Assembly (NCBI GenBank): GCA_028284775.1
Contig: JANQRB010000028.1
Span: forward strand, 1 to 64,000
Direction of reading: 5' to 3'
DNA length: 64,000 nt
From: Candidatus Kapaibacterium sp.
GTDB taxonomy: Bacteria > Bacteroidota > Ignavibacteria > Kapaibacteriales > UBA7675
In this document: one piece after another, positions 42,874-52,461 of the stretch
Layout: every line of letters begins with the position of its first letter
How positions within the stretch are numbered: position 1 is the first letter of the stretch
The notes under the pieces: generated by a model
Database searches by the model: none
Told to the model about the DNA's origin: nothing
What the model saw: only the letters and a program-made list of their open reading frames with translations
Translations under genes and position numbers: made by a program

Positions 42874-45800
42874 ATGCCAATCCAGGATACCAGGCCTGAT
42901 ACCCGTCACGCGGCCGGTTCAGCCGCTGCAGAGAGCACAACGGCGGATGACGCCATCGAACGGCGCTACCGATTTCTGGAAAAGATCGGCGAAGGCGGGA
43001 TGGGTATTGTCTGGCGCGTCGAACGCATCAGAGATGGTCGCCTGCTGGCGCTCAAACGGATCAAACCGCGCCTAAGCCCCGAAGCGCTGGCAAGGCTCTT
43101 GTTCGACGGAAGTAGATCGGCTGATGATGAGAGCAAAGGAGCGGTCCCTGGCGACGATGCCGCCAGCCTGTATAATGAGTACCGGCATACAGGCAGCTTG
43201 CGGCACCCGAACCTGGTCGCGATTCATGACCTCGAAACTACCGCCGCCGGCGATTGCTTCCTGGTTATGGAGCTCCTTGCGGGCGAATCTCTCGATCGAC
43301 GATTCGCTCGCGCCGATTACAGCGCCGCTGCTCTCGCTAACTGGCTGCGACAATTGCTGCTCGGCCTTTCCTTCCTGCACGGCAAGGGCCTGGTACATCG
43401 CGACCTCAAGCCTTCCAATCTCTTCCTCTGCCAGGATGGTTGTCTCAAGATTCTCGATTACGGTTTGCTCACGGAGCGGCAGGAAGTCGCAGGGCCGCCG
43501 GCCGGTACGACCGACTATTTCGCGCCGGAGCTGAAGCGCGGCTTTCCCCAAACCAGCGCTTCCGACCTCTACGCTGTCGGAGCGATCCTCCGTCTGGGGC
43601 TCGATCAGCTGCGAACGAGCGAGCCGCCGGCCGTGGCGCTCGGCCTGCGTCAAAAATTAGCGCAAATGAGCAAACGCCTCCTGGCGACCCAGGCGACCCG
43701 GCGCTGGGCGTCCGCCGAGGACGTGCTGCATTTCCTGGCGGAAGTTTCGCAGGCCGACGATGCGCGCGGAGAAGGGACGCAGGCGCGCAGCCTGGTGCTC
43801 GGAGCGCGCCTGCTGGGACGCGAGCGCGAGATGCATGAGCTCGATTCGGCGCTCCTGGAAGCTCGCCAAGGCCGTGGGCAGTTCCTCCTGATCAGCGGCG
43901 AAAGCGGCATCGGCAAAACACGGCTGACACAGGAGTTCGCCCACCGGGTCAAGATGCAGGGCGGCCGCATCCTTAGCGCCGGCTACACCGAACATGAGCC
44001 GGATGAGCTGGCGCCGCTGCGCGAACTATTGCGGCAAATGATCCCTCTCAGCTCAGCCGCCACCCTGAAGGCACATCGACGGACGCTGCAGCCACTCGCG
44101 CCCGAGACATTCCCTTTAGCCCCGCCGACGGCCGGAATACAGGCAATAGCCGACCCGGAAAGCGTCGCGATCGCTGTCATAGCTTACTGGCAAGCCCTGG
44201 CTGAACAACTGTCGTCGCCGCTGCTTGTGCTGGTGGAAGATCTGCACTTTGCTCCCGCTCTCAGCTATTTCAAGGCATTGGCGCGAGAGAGCGCGGGGAC
44301 GGGCCTGCTGCTCTTAGCCACGGTACGGGATGATGAATTGCGGACCCCGCTGCCGCCCCATACCAATATTATCTTGCGGCCCTTTCCCCCGGAATACTTC
44401 CCCAGGCTCATCGAGCAGACTTTTCATCAGGAGGCGGCAGGCCTGGCATTCGTGACTGAGTTGCAGTCACTCACAAGCGGCAATCCCTTCCTCATCGAGC
44501 AACTGTTGCTGGAGCTGGCCGACAGCGGCGCGCTGCGGCGCAAGGCTGCAATGTGGCAGGCGGCACCCGAGGCATTTCATCAGCTGCGCATGTCACGAGC
44601 GGATGAAATTCTCCAACGCCGCGCGCAGCGGCTCAGCAAAGCCGAACGCCGGCTGCTCTGCGAGGTAGCGGCCTTTCGCCACGATGTCAGCAAGGCGCTC
44701 ATAGCCAGGCTTTGCGAGGACGCTTCGCATTCGGATGTGCTCCTTGGTTTATGCCGCCGTTGTCTGCTGGTGGAGCAGGACGGGCGCGTCCGGACCTATC
44801 ACCATCGCATCAAAGAGCACTTTTACGCACTCGTGCCGGACAAGGTCGCCCTGCATCGACGGCTGGCGCAGCTCCTTGAAGAATTCGAAGCGGACAATGT
44901 CGAAGAGTTGGCGCATCACTATCTCCAGGGCAAAGACAAGGCCAATGCTCTTCGCAATCTGACGAAGGCGGAACATGCCGCCTATGCGGGAAACCGGATA
45001 CAGCGCGCCCTTGGCTACAATATGCTGCGCGAGGAGCTGCTGTTGAGGGAAGGCATCGAAGGTCAGCAACTCGCCGACCACTATATCGAAAAGGGCAACT
45101 GTCTGCAACTCCTGAACCGCTGGGATGAGGCGCTGCGTGCCTTTCGCAAGGCCTGGAGCCTGGCGCATGCCTGTGGCTCGGAATTGTTCCAGCGGATGGC
45201 CTGCGATGAACTCGGCCGGCTTTATCGCTTGCGCGATGATCAGCGGCGCGCGCGTCTCTGGCTACTGCGCGGGCTGAAAGGCGTCGACCGTCAGACGCTG
45301 GCGGCGCCGGTCAGCAGTCTGGTCAGCAATCTGGCCGTGCTGTCGCTGCAGGAGAGTCGCTTTGACGAAGCCCGGACTATGTTCGAGGAGCAAATTCGGC
45401 TGGCGGACAGGCTGGGCGACCGCCTGACCTGTACAGTGGCCCTTGGTCATTTGTCGCGCCTGGAGTACGAACAGGGCAATTTTACAGCGGCGCTGCGTTA
45501 TGCCCGGCGGCACTACCGGCTGTATTGCGAGCTGGATATTCCAATCGGCATCCTCAACGCCTGTAAACGACTGGCTTTACACTACGGCACCGTCAACGAG
45601 CTCGCCAAGGCCTTCGACTTTCTCGATCGCTATCGCCGGCTCGTCGAAGAACAGGATGATGATTTCGAGCGTACCAACGCCTTGAGCATCAGCGCGGCCT
45701 TTTATCTGACGCTGGGCGATACGGCTGCGGCGGAGCCTCTCATTAATGAACAGCGCAAACTCAGCCTGGCCTTAAATCTATCGGAGGGATTGTGCTCCAG

Positions 45801-46416
45801 CCATCTCAATCAGGCCGATTGGCATCGTATTAACGGCGATTACGACCTGGCCCTGCAGGAATATCGCCGGGCGCTTGACTTAGCCCGCCCCAGCAGGCGG
45901 CATTACAAAATTGTGCGGCATTTAATCGGAGCGATCCGAACCCTTCATCTTCAGAAAGATTATCGCCGGGCGCAGGAGTTTACGGCCGAATGTCTCGCTT
46001 CCGCTCGCGCCACCAGCAATCCCGTCCTGCTCCTGCAGGCGGAACTCCTGACTGCCAAAAGCCATTGTTTTGCGGAGCGCGGACCGCATGGATTGCCGGC
46101 GGCGGCCTGTAAACGCTATCACCAACGGCTGTTGAAGCTCGGCAGGCAATACAAGCGGAAGGAAGCGCAGGCCGCCCTGCAGTTCGAGATGTGGTACCTG
46201 GCGCGAGCCAGCCGGCGCTATCAAAGCGAAGGAAGACCTGCCGGCGCTCGTGCACTGCTCCTGTTTCGGTATTTGTTTGCCCGCATGCCTCATCACTCGC
46301 ACAGCGAGTGTATCGCAGCGCTTGCGGAAGACTTTCCTACAGTTGACGATGCTCTGCAAATCGTCGCCGCGGCCGGCACAGGCGAGTCCGTGAACAGAGA
46401 ACCCGCCTTCCGCTGA
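42874..46416 (+). CDS. Ser/Thr protein kinase - AAA/STAND ATPase - TPR fusion protein
   Basis: 1180 residues in three parts. The kinase (about 30-290) has glycine loop GEGGMG (39-44), Lys61, catalytic HRDLKPSN with Asp177, and a DYG (195-197) in place of DFG. The ATPase (about 310-600) has Walker A GESGIGKT (342-349) and LLVLVEDLHF as Walker B. The C-terminal half (about 690-1130) is TPR helices. The layout matches the PknB-AAA_16-TPR proteins of gliding and multicellular bacteria, where the TPRs probably sense a ligand and the ATPase gates the kinase. It follows the sigma-54 activator by 16 bp and is the likely input to it. Confidence 0.92.
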   Translation: MPIQDTRPDTRHAAGSAAAESTTADDAIERRYRFLEKIGEGGMGIVWRVERIRDGRLLALKRIKPRLSPEALARLLFDGSRSADDESKGAVPGDDAASLYNEYRHTGSLRHPNLVAIHDLETTAAGDCFLVMELLAGESLDRRFARADYSAAALANWLRQLLLGLSFLHGKGLVHRDLKPSNLFLCQDGCLKILDYGLLTERQEVAGPPAGTTDYFAPELKRGFPQTSASDLYAVGAILRLGLDQLRTSEPPAVALGLRQKLAQMSKRLLATQATRRWASAEDVLHFLAEVSQADDARGEGTQARSLVLGARLLGREREMHELDSALLEARQGRGQFLLISGESGIGKTRLTQEFAHRVKMQGGRILSAGYTEHEPDELAPLRELLRQMIPLSSAATLKAHRRTLQPLAPETFPLAPPTAGIQAIADPESVAIAVIAYWQALAEQLSSPLLVLVEDLHFAPALSYFKALARESAGTGLLLLATVRDDELRTPLPPHTNIILRPFPPEYFPRLIEQTFHQEAAGLAFVTELQSLTSGNPFLIEQLLLELADSGALRRKAAMWQAAPEAFHQLRMSRADEILQRRAQRLSKAERRLLCEVAAFRHDVSKALIARLCEDASHSDVLLGLCRRCLLVEQDGRVRTYHHRIKEHFYALVPDKVALHRRLAQLLEEFEADNVEELAHHYLQGKDKANALRNLTKAEHAAYAGNRIQRALGYNMLREELLLREGIEGQQLADHYIEKGNCLQLLNRWDEALRAFRKAWSLAHACGSELFQRMACDELGRLYRLRDDQRRARLWLLRGLKGVDRQTLAAPVSSLVSNLAVLSLQESRFDEARTMFEEQIRLADRLGDRLTCTVALGHLSRLEYEQGNFTAALRYARRHYRLYCELDIPIGILNACKRLALHYGTVNELAKAFDFLDRYRRLVEEQDDDFERTNALSISAAFYLTLGDTAAAEPLINEQRKLSLALNLSEGLCSSHLNQADWHRINGDYDLALQEYRRALDLARPSRRHYKIVRHLIGAIRTLHLQKDYRRAQEFTAECLASARATSNPVLLLQAELLTAKSHCFAERGPHGLPAAACKRYHQRLLKLGRQYKRKEAQAALQFEMWYLARASRRYQSEGRPAGARALLLFRYLFARMPHHSHSECIAALAEDFPTVDDALQIVAAAGTGESVNREPAFR

Positions 46417-46486
46417 TCGCAATCAACGCAAGGCGGGTATGCCCTTGTAGTACACATTTGACCGTAAAACGACAGTGGAACGCCTG

Positions 46487-48391
46487 TCAACGCAGGATAC
46501 TTAGATTGCGCGCCTCGATCCCCCGGGCTGTAACAAACTGCAGCACATAAGCCCCGGCCGGCAGTCCGCTGCAATCGAGCTGAATTATTTTACGATCGCC
46601 AAGCTCGATCTGTTTAACAAGCCGGCCGACCGCATCAGTAATCCGCAGGCTGCCGGGCTGCATGCCACTGCGCCGAATTGTCAACGATTCCCGGACGGGG
46701 TTAGGATAAACTTCAACATCCAACCTTGCTTCGCCGGCACTGACATCGGTAACGGCGGATGCCAGCGTGGTCGTAACCGTGTTGGTTATTACCGGCTCGT
46801 TAAAGTCGAAATAGATCGCCGCCCGATTGCGAATCTGCGATCCAACGTCCAGTCCTGGCTTGAGTCCAATGCTGTATTTAACAAAACCATGGCTAGCGGC
46901 TTCATTTGCCGTGCTGTCCGGCAGCATGATATCCTCGAACGTAAACACGAGGCTGCCTTCCTTGTCTATGGAGACAGTATAGTCATGCGAAGCGGCACCC
47001 GGACGCAGTGAATTGTAGTCGAGCATTGCGCTGAGCGTGTCGCGCAGCACCACCGTGAATGCGGTGTCATTGCCGGTGTTCTGGAAACGAATCAGGTATG
47101 ACAAATTTTTAACGTTTGTGGAAATGCGACCCTCAGCGCCCGCGCCGGAAGGAAAGACCTGGATGTCATTCGGATCGAAAGAAGCGCGTACTTCATTACA
47201 GATGATATCGTCGCCCGCGCTCGCAAGCTCGGGGGCAGCATTTTTAGCGCGAACCTCAACCTCGCTGCACAGCTGCGCTCCGACGGGGGTCGACTCCGGT
47301 ACGCGCATGGTGACGACAATCGTTTCGCGGGTGTTAATCGGCATATTGTTAACATCCCATTCCAACATACCGGGAGTAGAGCGATCCCAGGGCCGAACGC
47401 TGCCGAGGACTTTCAGGACGGGATCGTAGCGTAATAGCAGAATGCCATTAAAGGGCACGGTGCCCGTGTTAACATATTCGATGATGTACTCCATTTCACG
47501 GCCGGGCCGCGCGCGCGAGCTGACAATACTTGTCGTCAGCTCGTGGAACAAACCGCGGGGCTCGTAGGCAAAATCAAGGCCTTCGACAACGTCGCCGGCT
47601 GCGAGCTGATCGACTTTGTGGCTGCCGGCGCAGCTTAAACGCCAGTGAGAGTTAGCGTCCGCTCGCACAGTCAGGTCGTCGGGCCTCAGCCAATTGCGAT
47701 ATTCGCCATTGTCATCGCTGAGCACGGCATAGCCGGGTGGATCGAAGTGCACGAGGTGCTTGATGATCGGCGTTTCACCGGCATCATACTGACAATTGCC
47801 GTTGGCGTCGTAAAACAACCGGCCGGAAACCTTGCCGAACACGGCATCGCTGCGTTGAATGGACGTCACATCCGTAAGAATCGTATTCTGGCCGTAAATG
47901 TTAAAATAGGCATTTGTCCAATCCGCCAGATTCAGCTCCGTCGGCAGACTGGCGTCATCGAGCGCTCTGTCCAGCTGATTCTCCAGGTAGAGAGTACAGG
48001 CAACGGCCTCTGTAATGTAGGAATCCATAATCTGAATGTTTTCACGCGAATGATTATCCACCAGGTATATTTCCATATAGCGATTGTCATTCTGCAGAGT
48101 GGAGAGCTCCCTGCCGGCAAGCTGCACAAAGATCCCAATCGCCGCCTGTGACTCCGGCCAGCGATAAAAGGATTCACGCGGCGAGACCCATTCTTCGTCC
48201 GCCTTTGTGGTATAAAAAATCTGTCCGCTGATCTCATCGCCGACCTGCAAATTCTCATACTCGGGTTGAATTCTCTGTATCTCGCGCACCTGCGCCGTAA
48301 AGTAAAAGTGAATCATTTCCTGTGCCGGTGCCTGGAATGGCAAGGCTCCTACCATAAGCACGGTAATCACGATCATCCTGTTCACGGTCAT
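46487..48391 (-). CDS. Secreted DUF11-like repeat protein with T9SS C-terminal domain
   Basis: A 634-residue protein with the ATG preceded by AGGAG at 7 nt and a signal peptide (MIVITVLMVGALPFQAPAQ). The middle shows a Cna-B-like part (GRLFYDANGNCQYDAGETP) and DUF11/DUF7619-type modules (YIIEYVNTGTVPFNGILL; YLIRFQNTGNDTAFTVVL; RNRAAIYFDFNEPVITNTV). The last 75 residues form a T9SS sorting domain (VYPNPVRESLTI, RITDAVGRLVKQI, final SILR). The protein is probably displayed on the cell surface. It is convergent with the kinase-TPR gene over a 70-bp gap. Confidence 0.87.
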   Translation of the reverse strand: MTVNRMIVITVLMVGALPFQAPAQEMIHFYFTAQVREIQRIQPEYENLQVGDEISGQIFYTTKADEEWVSPRESFYRWPESQAAIGIFVQLAGRELSTLQNDNRYMEIYLVDNHSRENIQIMDSYITEAVACTLYLENQLDRALDDASLPTELNLADWTNAYFNIYGQNTILTDVTSIQRSDAVFGKVSGRLFYDANGNCQYDAGETPIIKHLVHFDPPGYAVLSDDNGEYRNWLRPDDLTVRADANSHWRLSCAGSHKVDQLAAGDVVEGLDFAYEPRGLFHELTTSIVSSRARPGREMEYIIEYVNTGTVPFNGILLLRYDPVLKVLGSVRPWDRSTPGMLEWDVNNMPINTRETIVVTMRVPESTPVGAQLCSEVEVRAKNAAPELASAGDDIICNEVRASFDPNDIQVFPSGAGAEGRISTNVKNLSYLIRFQNTGNDTAFTVVLRDTLSAMLDYNSLRPGAASHDYTVSIDKEGSLVFTFEDIMLPDSTANEAASHGFVKYSIGLKPGLDVGSQIRNRAAIYFDFNEPVITNTVTTTLASAVTDVSAGEARLDVEVYPNPVRESLTIRRSGMQPGSLRITDAVGRLVKQIELGDRKIIQLDCSGLPAGAYVLQFVTARGIEARNLSILR

Positions 48392-48752
48392 TTGAAACTC
48401 CTCTGTTGATAAAAGCTTTCGAGTGTCCACATTCCAAGTGATTTTCGCGCAATGAGAAGGTATGAAAAATACGTGCCAATTTGAATGGACACCTTCGCGG
48501 TGCTCTGTCGAAGGTCTGACGCGGTGACCCCGCCGCAGGCTCCCGTGCGCTCACAGCAGGCGGGAAGCGGGATTGCGGGCGGGCGGGAGCTAAGACTACA
48601 CTTATCGTAGCGAAAACTCATGGCCGTGACAGCGCCCCTCGCAATTGCCAGATTTTTGTCAGTTCTGACAGAATTTGCGCAGCCGGGTCTTCGAATTAAG
48701 ATTCCGGCGATGACGGGTGAGCTATTGACCTGCTGTTGGCATGGGTAAACTT

Positions 48753-49063
48753 AAGAATTTGGGCTTCGGCGCCGCTCAGCCCACGGGGTTGTGGAGTCCA
48801 AGATGACTCGTTGGAGGAAGAATTTGGGTTTCGGCGCCGCTCAGCCTACGGGGTTGTGGAGTGCAAGATTAACCCTTGGCCGAAGAATTTGGGCTTCGGC
48901 GCCGCTCAGCCCAAGGGGTTGTGGAGTGCAAGATGAACACGTTGGCCGAAGAATTTGGGCTTCGGCGCCGCTCAGCCCAAGGGGTTGTGGAGTCCAAGAT
49001 AAACCCTTGGCCGAAGAATTTGGGTTTCGGCGCCGCTCAGCCCAAGGGGTTGTGGAGTCCAAG
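48753..49063. repeat. Tandem repeat, 4.8 copies of a 65/66-bp unit
   Basis: Unit starts (AAGAATTTGGG) lie at 48753, 48818, 48883, 48949 and 49014, giving spacings of 65, 65, 66 and 65. A conserved part of about 50 bp alternates with about 13 variable bases ending TTGGCCG or similar. The unit is not a multiple of three, so it is non-coding. Each unit can fold GGGCT (or GGGTT) against AGCCC (or AGCCT) around TCGGCGCCGCTC. The variable part is too short for CRISPR spacers and no cas gene is near. Confidence 0.92.
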
Positions 49064-49148
49064 CGATCGCACTGTTTGAATTTTGTCGATCGCTTCTTCA
49101 CAATGTCAATACTAAATCAGGACTTTCAGGCGTCGAACTGTCTGAGTA

Positions 49149-49174
49149 CCGCGGTCTGAGCGGAGCCGAAGACC
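49149..49174 (-). repeat. Dispersed inverted relative of the tandem-repeat core
   Basis: On the minus strand these 26 bases match the core of the tandem-repeat unit (48761-48786) at 22 of 26 positions. The stem arms change together from GGGCT/AGCCC to GGTCT/AGACC, keeping base pairing. Confidence 0.65.
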
Positions 49175-49411
49175 GAATCCTAAGCACTTCGGCCTTCCTG
49201 CAATTAGCTTGAGGCTGCTTTAGGATAGAATTGAACCGGGGAATGATGACAATTACATTCTGGCCATTGTCATGAAACCGGTCTGAGAGTTGAATTGATC
49301 TTTACACTGTAGAGAATTGCCTGTTTGCTTTGCAAATCGAATTCGGCGTTTTGCGAAGATACTTCCTCCCTTTCCTGCCGCTCGGATCAGCGCAAATACT
49401 TAAATTGCGTA

Positions 49412-50191
49412 ATGCTACGCAACATCATCTGGACGACCTATCGCAAGGCAAAGGGAATTCTGCCGCAGCGGACAATCAAGCGCCTGCGCGCGCTGCTCGA
49501 ATCGCAGTATGACGGTCTGTGGAAGAATGAGTACTACAGTCAGTTCGGCGAGGATGCCGTCATTCAGGGAATCTTCAAGGACCGGGACTGGAACGAAGCG
49601 GCAGCGGGTAAGGACGCCGGTCCACAGCGCGAGGCTGGCTTTTACGTGGATGTCGGCGCATACGCTCCCAAGCAATACTCCAACACCTATCTGCTGTACA
49701 AGCAGGGCTGGCGCGGTATTAACATCGATGCCACGCCCGGCAGCATGGCGCAATTTCGGCGCGTTCGCCCACGCGACATCAATCTCGAGGCAGCGGTTTC
49801 CGACGGCGGACAGGAGCTGACATTCTACAGTTGGGGTACACCGAATGTGTTTAATACCTTCGACGCCGATCACGCCGCCAAATTCCGCGAGATGATCGGC
49901 GAAGAGCCACAGCAGATATCCATCCGCAGCACGAGCCTGGCTTCCATCCTCGACGAACATCTGCCCGCGGGTCAGCCGATCGACCTTTTGTCGGTTGATG
50001 CCGAAGGTCATGACCTGGCCGTGCTGCGCTCGAATAACTGGAACAGGTACCGGCCCTGGCTACTAATCGTGGAAATCGAACATGACAGTGTCGATGATCT
50101 GCTGGCGAGCGAGGTCGTGGCTTTCCTACGCGAACAAGCTTATCTGCTTCGCGCTCTCACAGGGCCCAGCGCCATTTTCGAAAGGCGCTGA
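49412..50191 (+). CDS. FkbM-family methyltransferase
   Basis: A 259-residue SAM methyltransferase of the FkbM family. Motif I is around FYVDVGAYAPKQYSNTYLLY, followed by GINIDATPGSM and the motif LLSVDAEGHDLAVLRSNNW, then a VEIEHDSVDDLL strand. These enzymes O-methylate sugars of lipopolysaccharides, glycans or natural products. The start MLRNIIW at 49412 is preferred over upstream in-frame codons that extend into the repeat-containing spacer. It has no glycan-biosynthesis neighbours in view. Confidence 0.9.
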   Translation: MLRNIIWTTYRKAKGILPQRTIKRLRALLESQYDGLWKNEYYSQFGEDAVIQGIFKDRDWNEAAAGKDAGPQREAGFYVDVGAYAPKQYSNTYLLYKQGWRGINIDATPGSMAQFRRVRPRDINLEAAVSDGGQELTFYSWGTPNVFNTFDADHAAKFREMIGEEPQQISIRSTSLASILDEHLPAGQPIDLLSVDAEGHDLAVLRSNNWNRYRPWLLIVEIEHDSVDDLLASEVVAFLREQAYLLRALTGPSAIFERR

Positions 50192-50215
50192 GCGCACGAA
50201 TAAAATTAAGGCGCT

Positions 50216-51124
50216 TTAACTCAAGCTAACTATCAGCACACCGCCGATTCCAAGTGCGACGGCCACCAGCCGCCGTTTCGTCAGCGGTTCATTCAGAAAC
50301 ATCGCCGCCAGAATGATAATGAATATCGTCGCCATCTGGTTGTAGATGCTGGCGCGGCCCGCGAGGGTGTACTTAAAGCCGGCCAGCCACAACATCGTTG
50401 CCAGAAAAGGACCGAGCAGTGTGCCGATCAACATATTGCGCGTAGCGGGTCCGCGACGAAAAACAGTCAGTACGTCGCTGCGGTAGCGCAGAAGACCCCA
50501 TCCGATTATCAGCAGCGTTCCGACGCTAAAGCGAAAGGTCGTAATCCAGAGCAGCGATTCGGCGCGCAGCAGATCGCGAATCAGTAACACGCTGAAGGCC
50601 ATCAGCAATTGCGCCAGCACGCCGTAGGCAATTCCTTCCCACACTTCGCGGCGGCTGCCCATCCAGCTTCCCCGTTGGCTGGCGCCCACCAGAACGGCCG
50701 AGACCACCAGGGCGCCGCCGCCAATTGTCCATGCCGGCAGACTTTCGTCCAACATGACAAATGCCAGTACGATAATGAAGGGCGCATACATACAATCGAC
50801 GATCGCCTGGAAGCCGGCACCCAGGCGTTCCAGCGAGGCCAGAAAAAGCAGGTCGCCGATGGTAATGCCGAAGAAGGCGCTAATCATCAGACGCAGCCAG
50901 TTTTCCGCGGACAGATCCGGCAGCCAGCTCTCACCGCTGATCGCCAGCATCAGCAGAAAGAGAAGCGAGGCGATGACGCTCTTATACAGATTGAGCAGCA
51001 TCGGCTTGACGGCCAATCCCGCCTTGCGAAAAAAAATGACCGCGACCGACCAGGCTACCGCCGTCGTCAGGGCCGCCAGATCACCGAGGTAGGTCCGCCC
51101 AAAATCCGCGAGTGAGTCAAACAC
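50216..51124 (-). CDS. EamA/DMT-superfamily transporter
   Basis: A 302-residue integral membrane protein with ten predicted helices in two EamA repeats (for example WSVAVIFFRKAGLAV, TIGGGALVVSAVLVGAS, LLIRDLLRAESLLW, FIIILAAMFLNEPLTKR). DMT transporters export metabolites such as amino acids or nucleosides across the inner membrane. A GTG start at 51124 is used because no better start is visible; the true N-terminus could be a few codons later. The gene ends 24 bp from the convergent FkbM gene and has no evident operon partner. Confidence 0.92.
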   Translation of the reverse strand: MFDSLADFGRTYLGDLAALTTAVAWSVAVIFFRKAGLAVKPMLLNLYKSVIASLLFLLMLAISGESWLPDLSAENWLRLMISAFFGITIGDLLFLASLERLGAGFQAIVDCMYAPFIIVLAFVMLDESLPAWTIGGGALVVSAVLVGASQRGSWMGSRREVWEGIAYGVLAQLLMAFSVLLIRDLLRAESLLWITTFRFSVGTLLIIGWGLLRYRSDVLTVFRRGPATRNMLIGTLLGPFLATMLWLAGFKYTLAGRASIYNQMATIFIIILAAMFLNEPLTKRRLVAVALGIGGVLIVSLS

Positions 51125-51301
51125 AATGGCAGTTCCACAATGATGGTCATGCGTCTCGCAGGCATTCGCTCGGAGGCGCCAGAGACCGGGATTGGCAATT
51201 CAAATGCCAATGGTCAACGTATCAGACGGCATTGAATTTTGCTCCGGTCCGAAAACGCAGCCAATTACGGCAACCAGATTCAACAGACGGGAGCCGCAAT
51301 C

Positions 51302-51697
51302 CTAGGAATTGTCGCTCGGCCTACGCGCGAAAGCCACAACGTGTCCGTCGGGATCCAGACAATAGCCTGCCTCATCGCCCCAGTTGCGACGCTGTACGGG
51401 ACTCAGAGCGCCGGCACCGGCTGCAAGCGCGCGCTGTAGCAGTGTTTCGGGATTCTCAACCAACAGATATAACTCGGCGCGGGGAATGCCATCGGCAGCA
51501 GCAGGATCGGGAAGCGCCGGCCCGAGCAAAGCTTTGATACCGGCCGTAGGCATGAGCCCTAAAACGGCGCCATTCGTAAGGGGAAATTCGGTCATACCCG
51601 GCACATCGAGCGTTGCCGCATAGCCCAGAACCTGCCGGTAAAAAGACGCGCTGCGCTTCTGGTCGCCGACATATAAGATTAAGTGAACAGTTTGCAT
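51302..51697 (-). CDS. VOC family protein
   Basis: A 131-residue VOC protein: TVHLILYVGDQKRSASFYRQ at the front and AGYCLDPDGHVVAFARRP at the back, with ELYLLVENPETLLQRAL between. The start MQTVHL at 51697 was chosen over an extension to 51712. It is one of four VOC genes in the window; ligand and activity are unknown. It lies 177 bp from the EamA transporter on the same strand and appears to be a separate unit. Confidence 0.82.
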   Translation of the reverse strand: MQTVHLILYVGDQKRSASFYRQVLGYAATLDVPGMTEFPLTNGAVLGLMPTAGIKALLGPALPDPAAADGIPRAELYLLVENPETLLQRALAAGAGALSPVQRRNWGDEAGYCLDPDGHVVAFARRPSDNS

Positions 51698-51870
51698 AGT
51701 TTGCCGCAACAAATTCTTTCCCTCGGCGATCGCCGATGTTAACTAACTGCCTGCTCTCTGCCGTCAAGGCCAGTTCTCGTTAGACCGTCGAAGATGAGCA
51801 GCGCGGGAGCGGGGACCGGCCGAGCGTGTAACAACATTGCCTTCGCAGGTCGCGCGATTCGGCAGCCGAA

Positions 51871-52461
51871 TTATTCCTTAAGAACCATATCAATACACAT
51901 CACCGAAGCGAGCAAGAGCTTTTTGAGCTCCGAGCCGTGGCTGACCAAGCCGCTGACTTCCAGCACATAGTTGTCGGCGCTTGTAAAAAACTCCTTGCCT
52001 GCGCCGGCCCACTTCTTGCTGACCTTCGCCAACTCGACTTCGCTGCGGTTGAGAAAGCGAAATTCCCAGCCCGTCCATTTTCCTTTCAATGTGAACGCTT
52101 CTTCACCCGCCTTGTCGAGCGCTACAAAGCTTCCGCTTAACGACATCATTTTGCGTTTAAATGTACCGATCGCCTGGTCATCGCTGTCATGCACGTGAAC
52201 ATCCTCCATACCGAAGGCGGTCATATCGCGATGCACGCGCAAAATAAGTTCGTCATTCATATCCGTAATTTCGATGTCGAATGGCGTGTTGCGTTTGTAG
52301 CTGGTATAGCGAAAGAAACGGGTCAGGCGACCCAGATTCGGCTCGCGGCACTTCAACACCTGTGTGCCGGATTGCAAATCGAAAACATCGAAATTGTTGG
52401 CGGCCTTAAAGGCGCCGACATGCTCCTTCACGAGATACTGGTTGATGTTTTGCCAGTCCAT
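51871..52461 (-). CDS. LURP-one/scramblase-related (Tubby C-like) protein
   Basis: A 196-residue soluble protein preceded by AGGAG at 6 nt. It is beta-rich with a final hydrophobic helix, in the style of LURP-one-related and phospholipid-scramblase-like Tubby-C domains: FDVFDLQSGTQVLKCREPN, FDIEITDMNDELILRVHRD and a final ELKKLLLASVMCIDMVL. These proteins in bacteria have no proven role; membrane or lipid binding is the usual proposal. It sits beside a 704-bp gene-free region. Confidence 0.75.
   Translation of the reverse strand: MDWQNINQYLVKEHVGAFKAANNFDVFDLQSGTQVLKCREPNLGRLTRFFRYTSYKRNTPFDIEITDMNDELILRVHRDMTAFGMEDVHVHDSDDQAIGTFKRKMMSLSGSFVALDKAGEEAFTLKGKWTGWEFRFLNRSEVELAKVSKKWAGAGKEFFTSADNYVLEVSGLVSHGSELKKLLLASVMCIDMVLKE

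Larger units (their letters stand above)
48392..49411. other. Long gene-free stretch with minisatellite
   Basis: About 1 kb upstream of two divergent genes (the DUF11-like protein and FkbM methyltransferase). It contains the 65-bp tandem repeat at 48753-49063 and a single inverted relative at 49149-49174. A TGTCAG/CTGACA inverted repeat lies at 48657-48670. Frames across the tandem repeat are open on all phases only because the unit lacks stops. Confidence 0.6.

Noticed and set aside
48753..49063. CRISPR-like array
   Set aside because: The conserved part (about 50 bp) is longer than CRISPR repeats, the variable part is only about 13 bp and not unique between units, and no cas gene is in view.
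48791..49159. Open frame across the tandem repeat as a repeat protein
   Set aside because: The 65-bp unit shifts the reading phase each copy, so the encoded sequence changes frame and is not a repeated protein motif.
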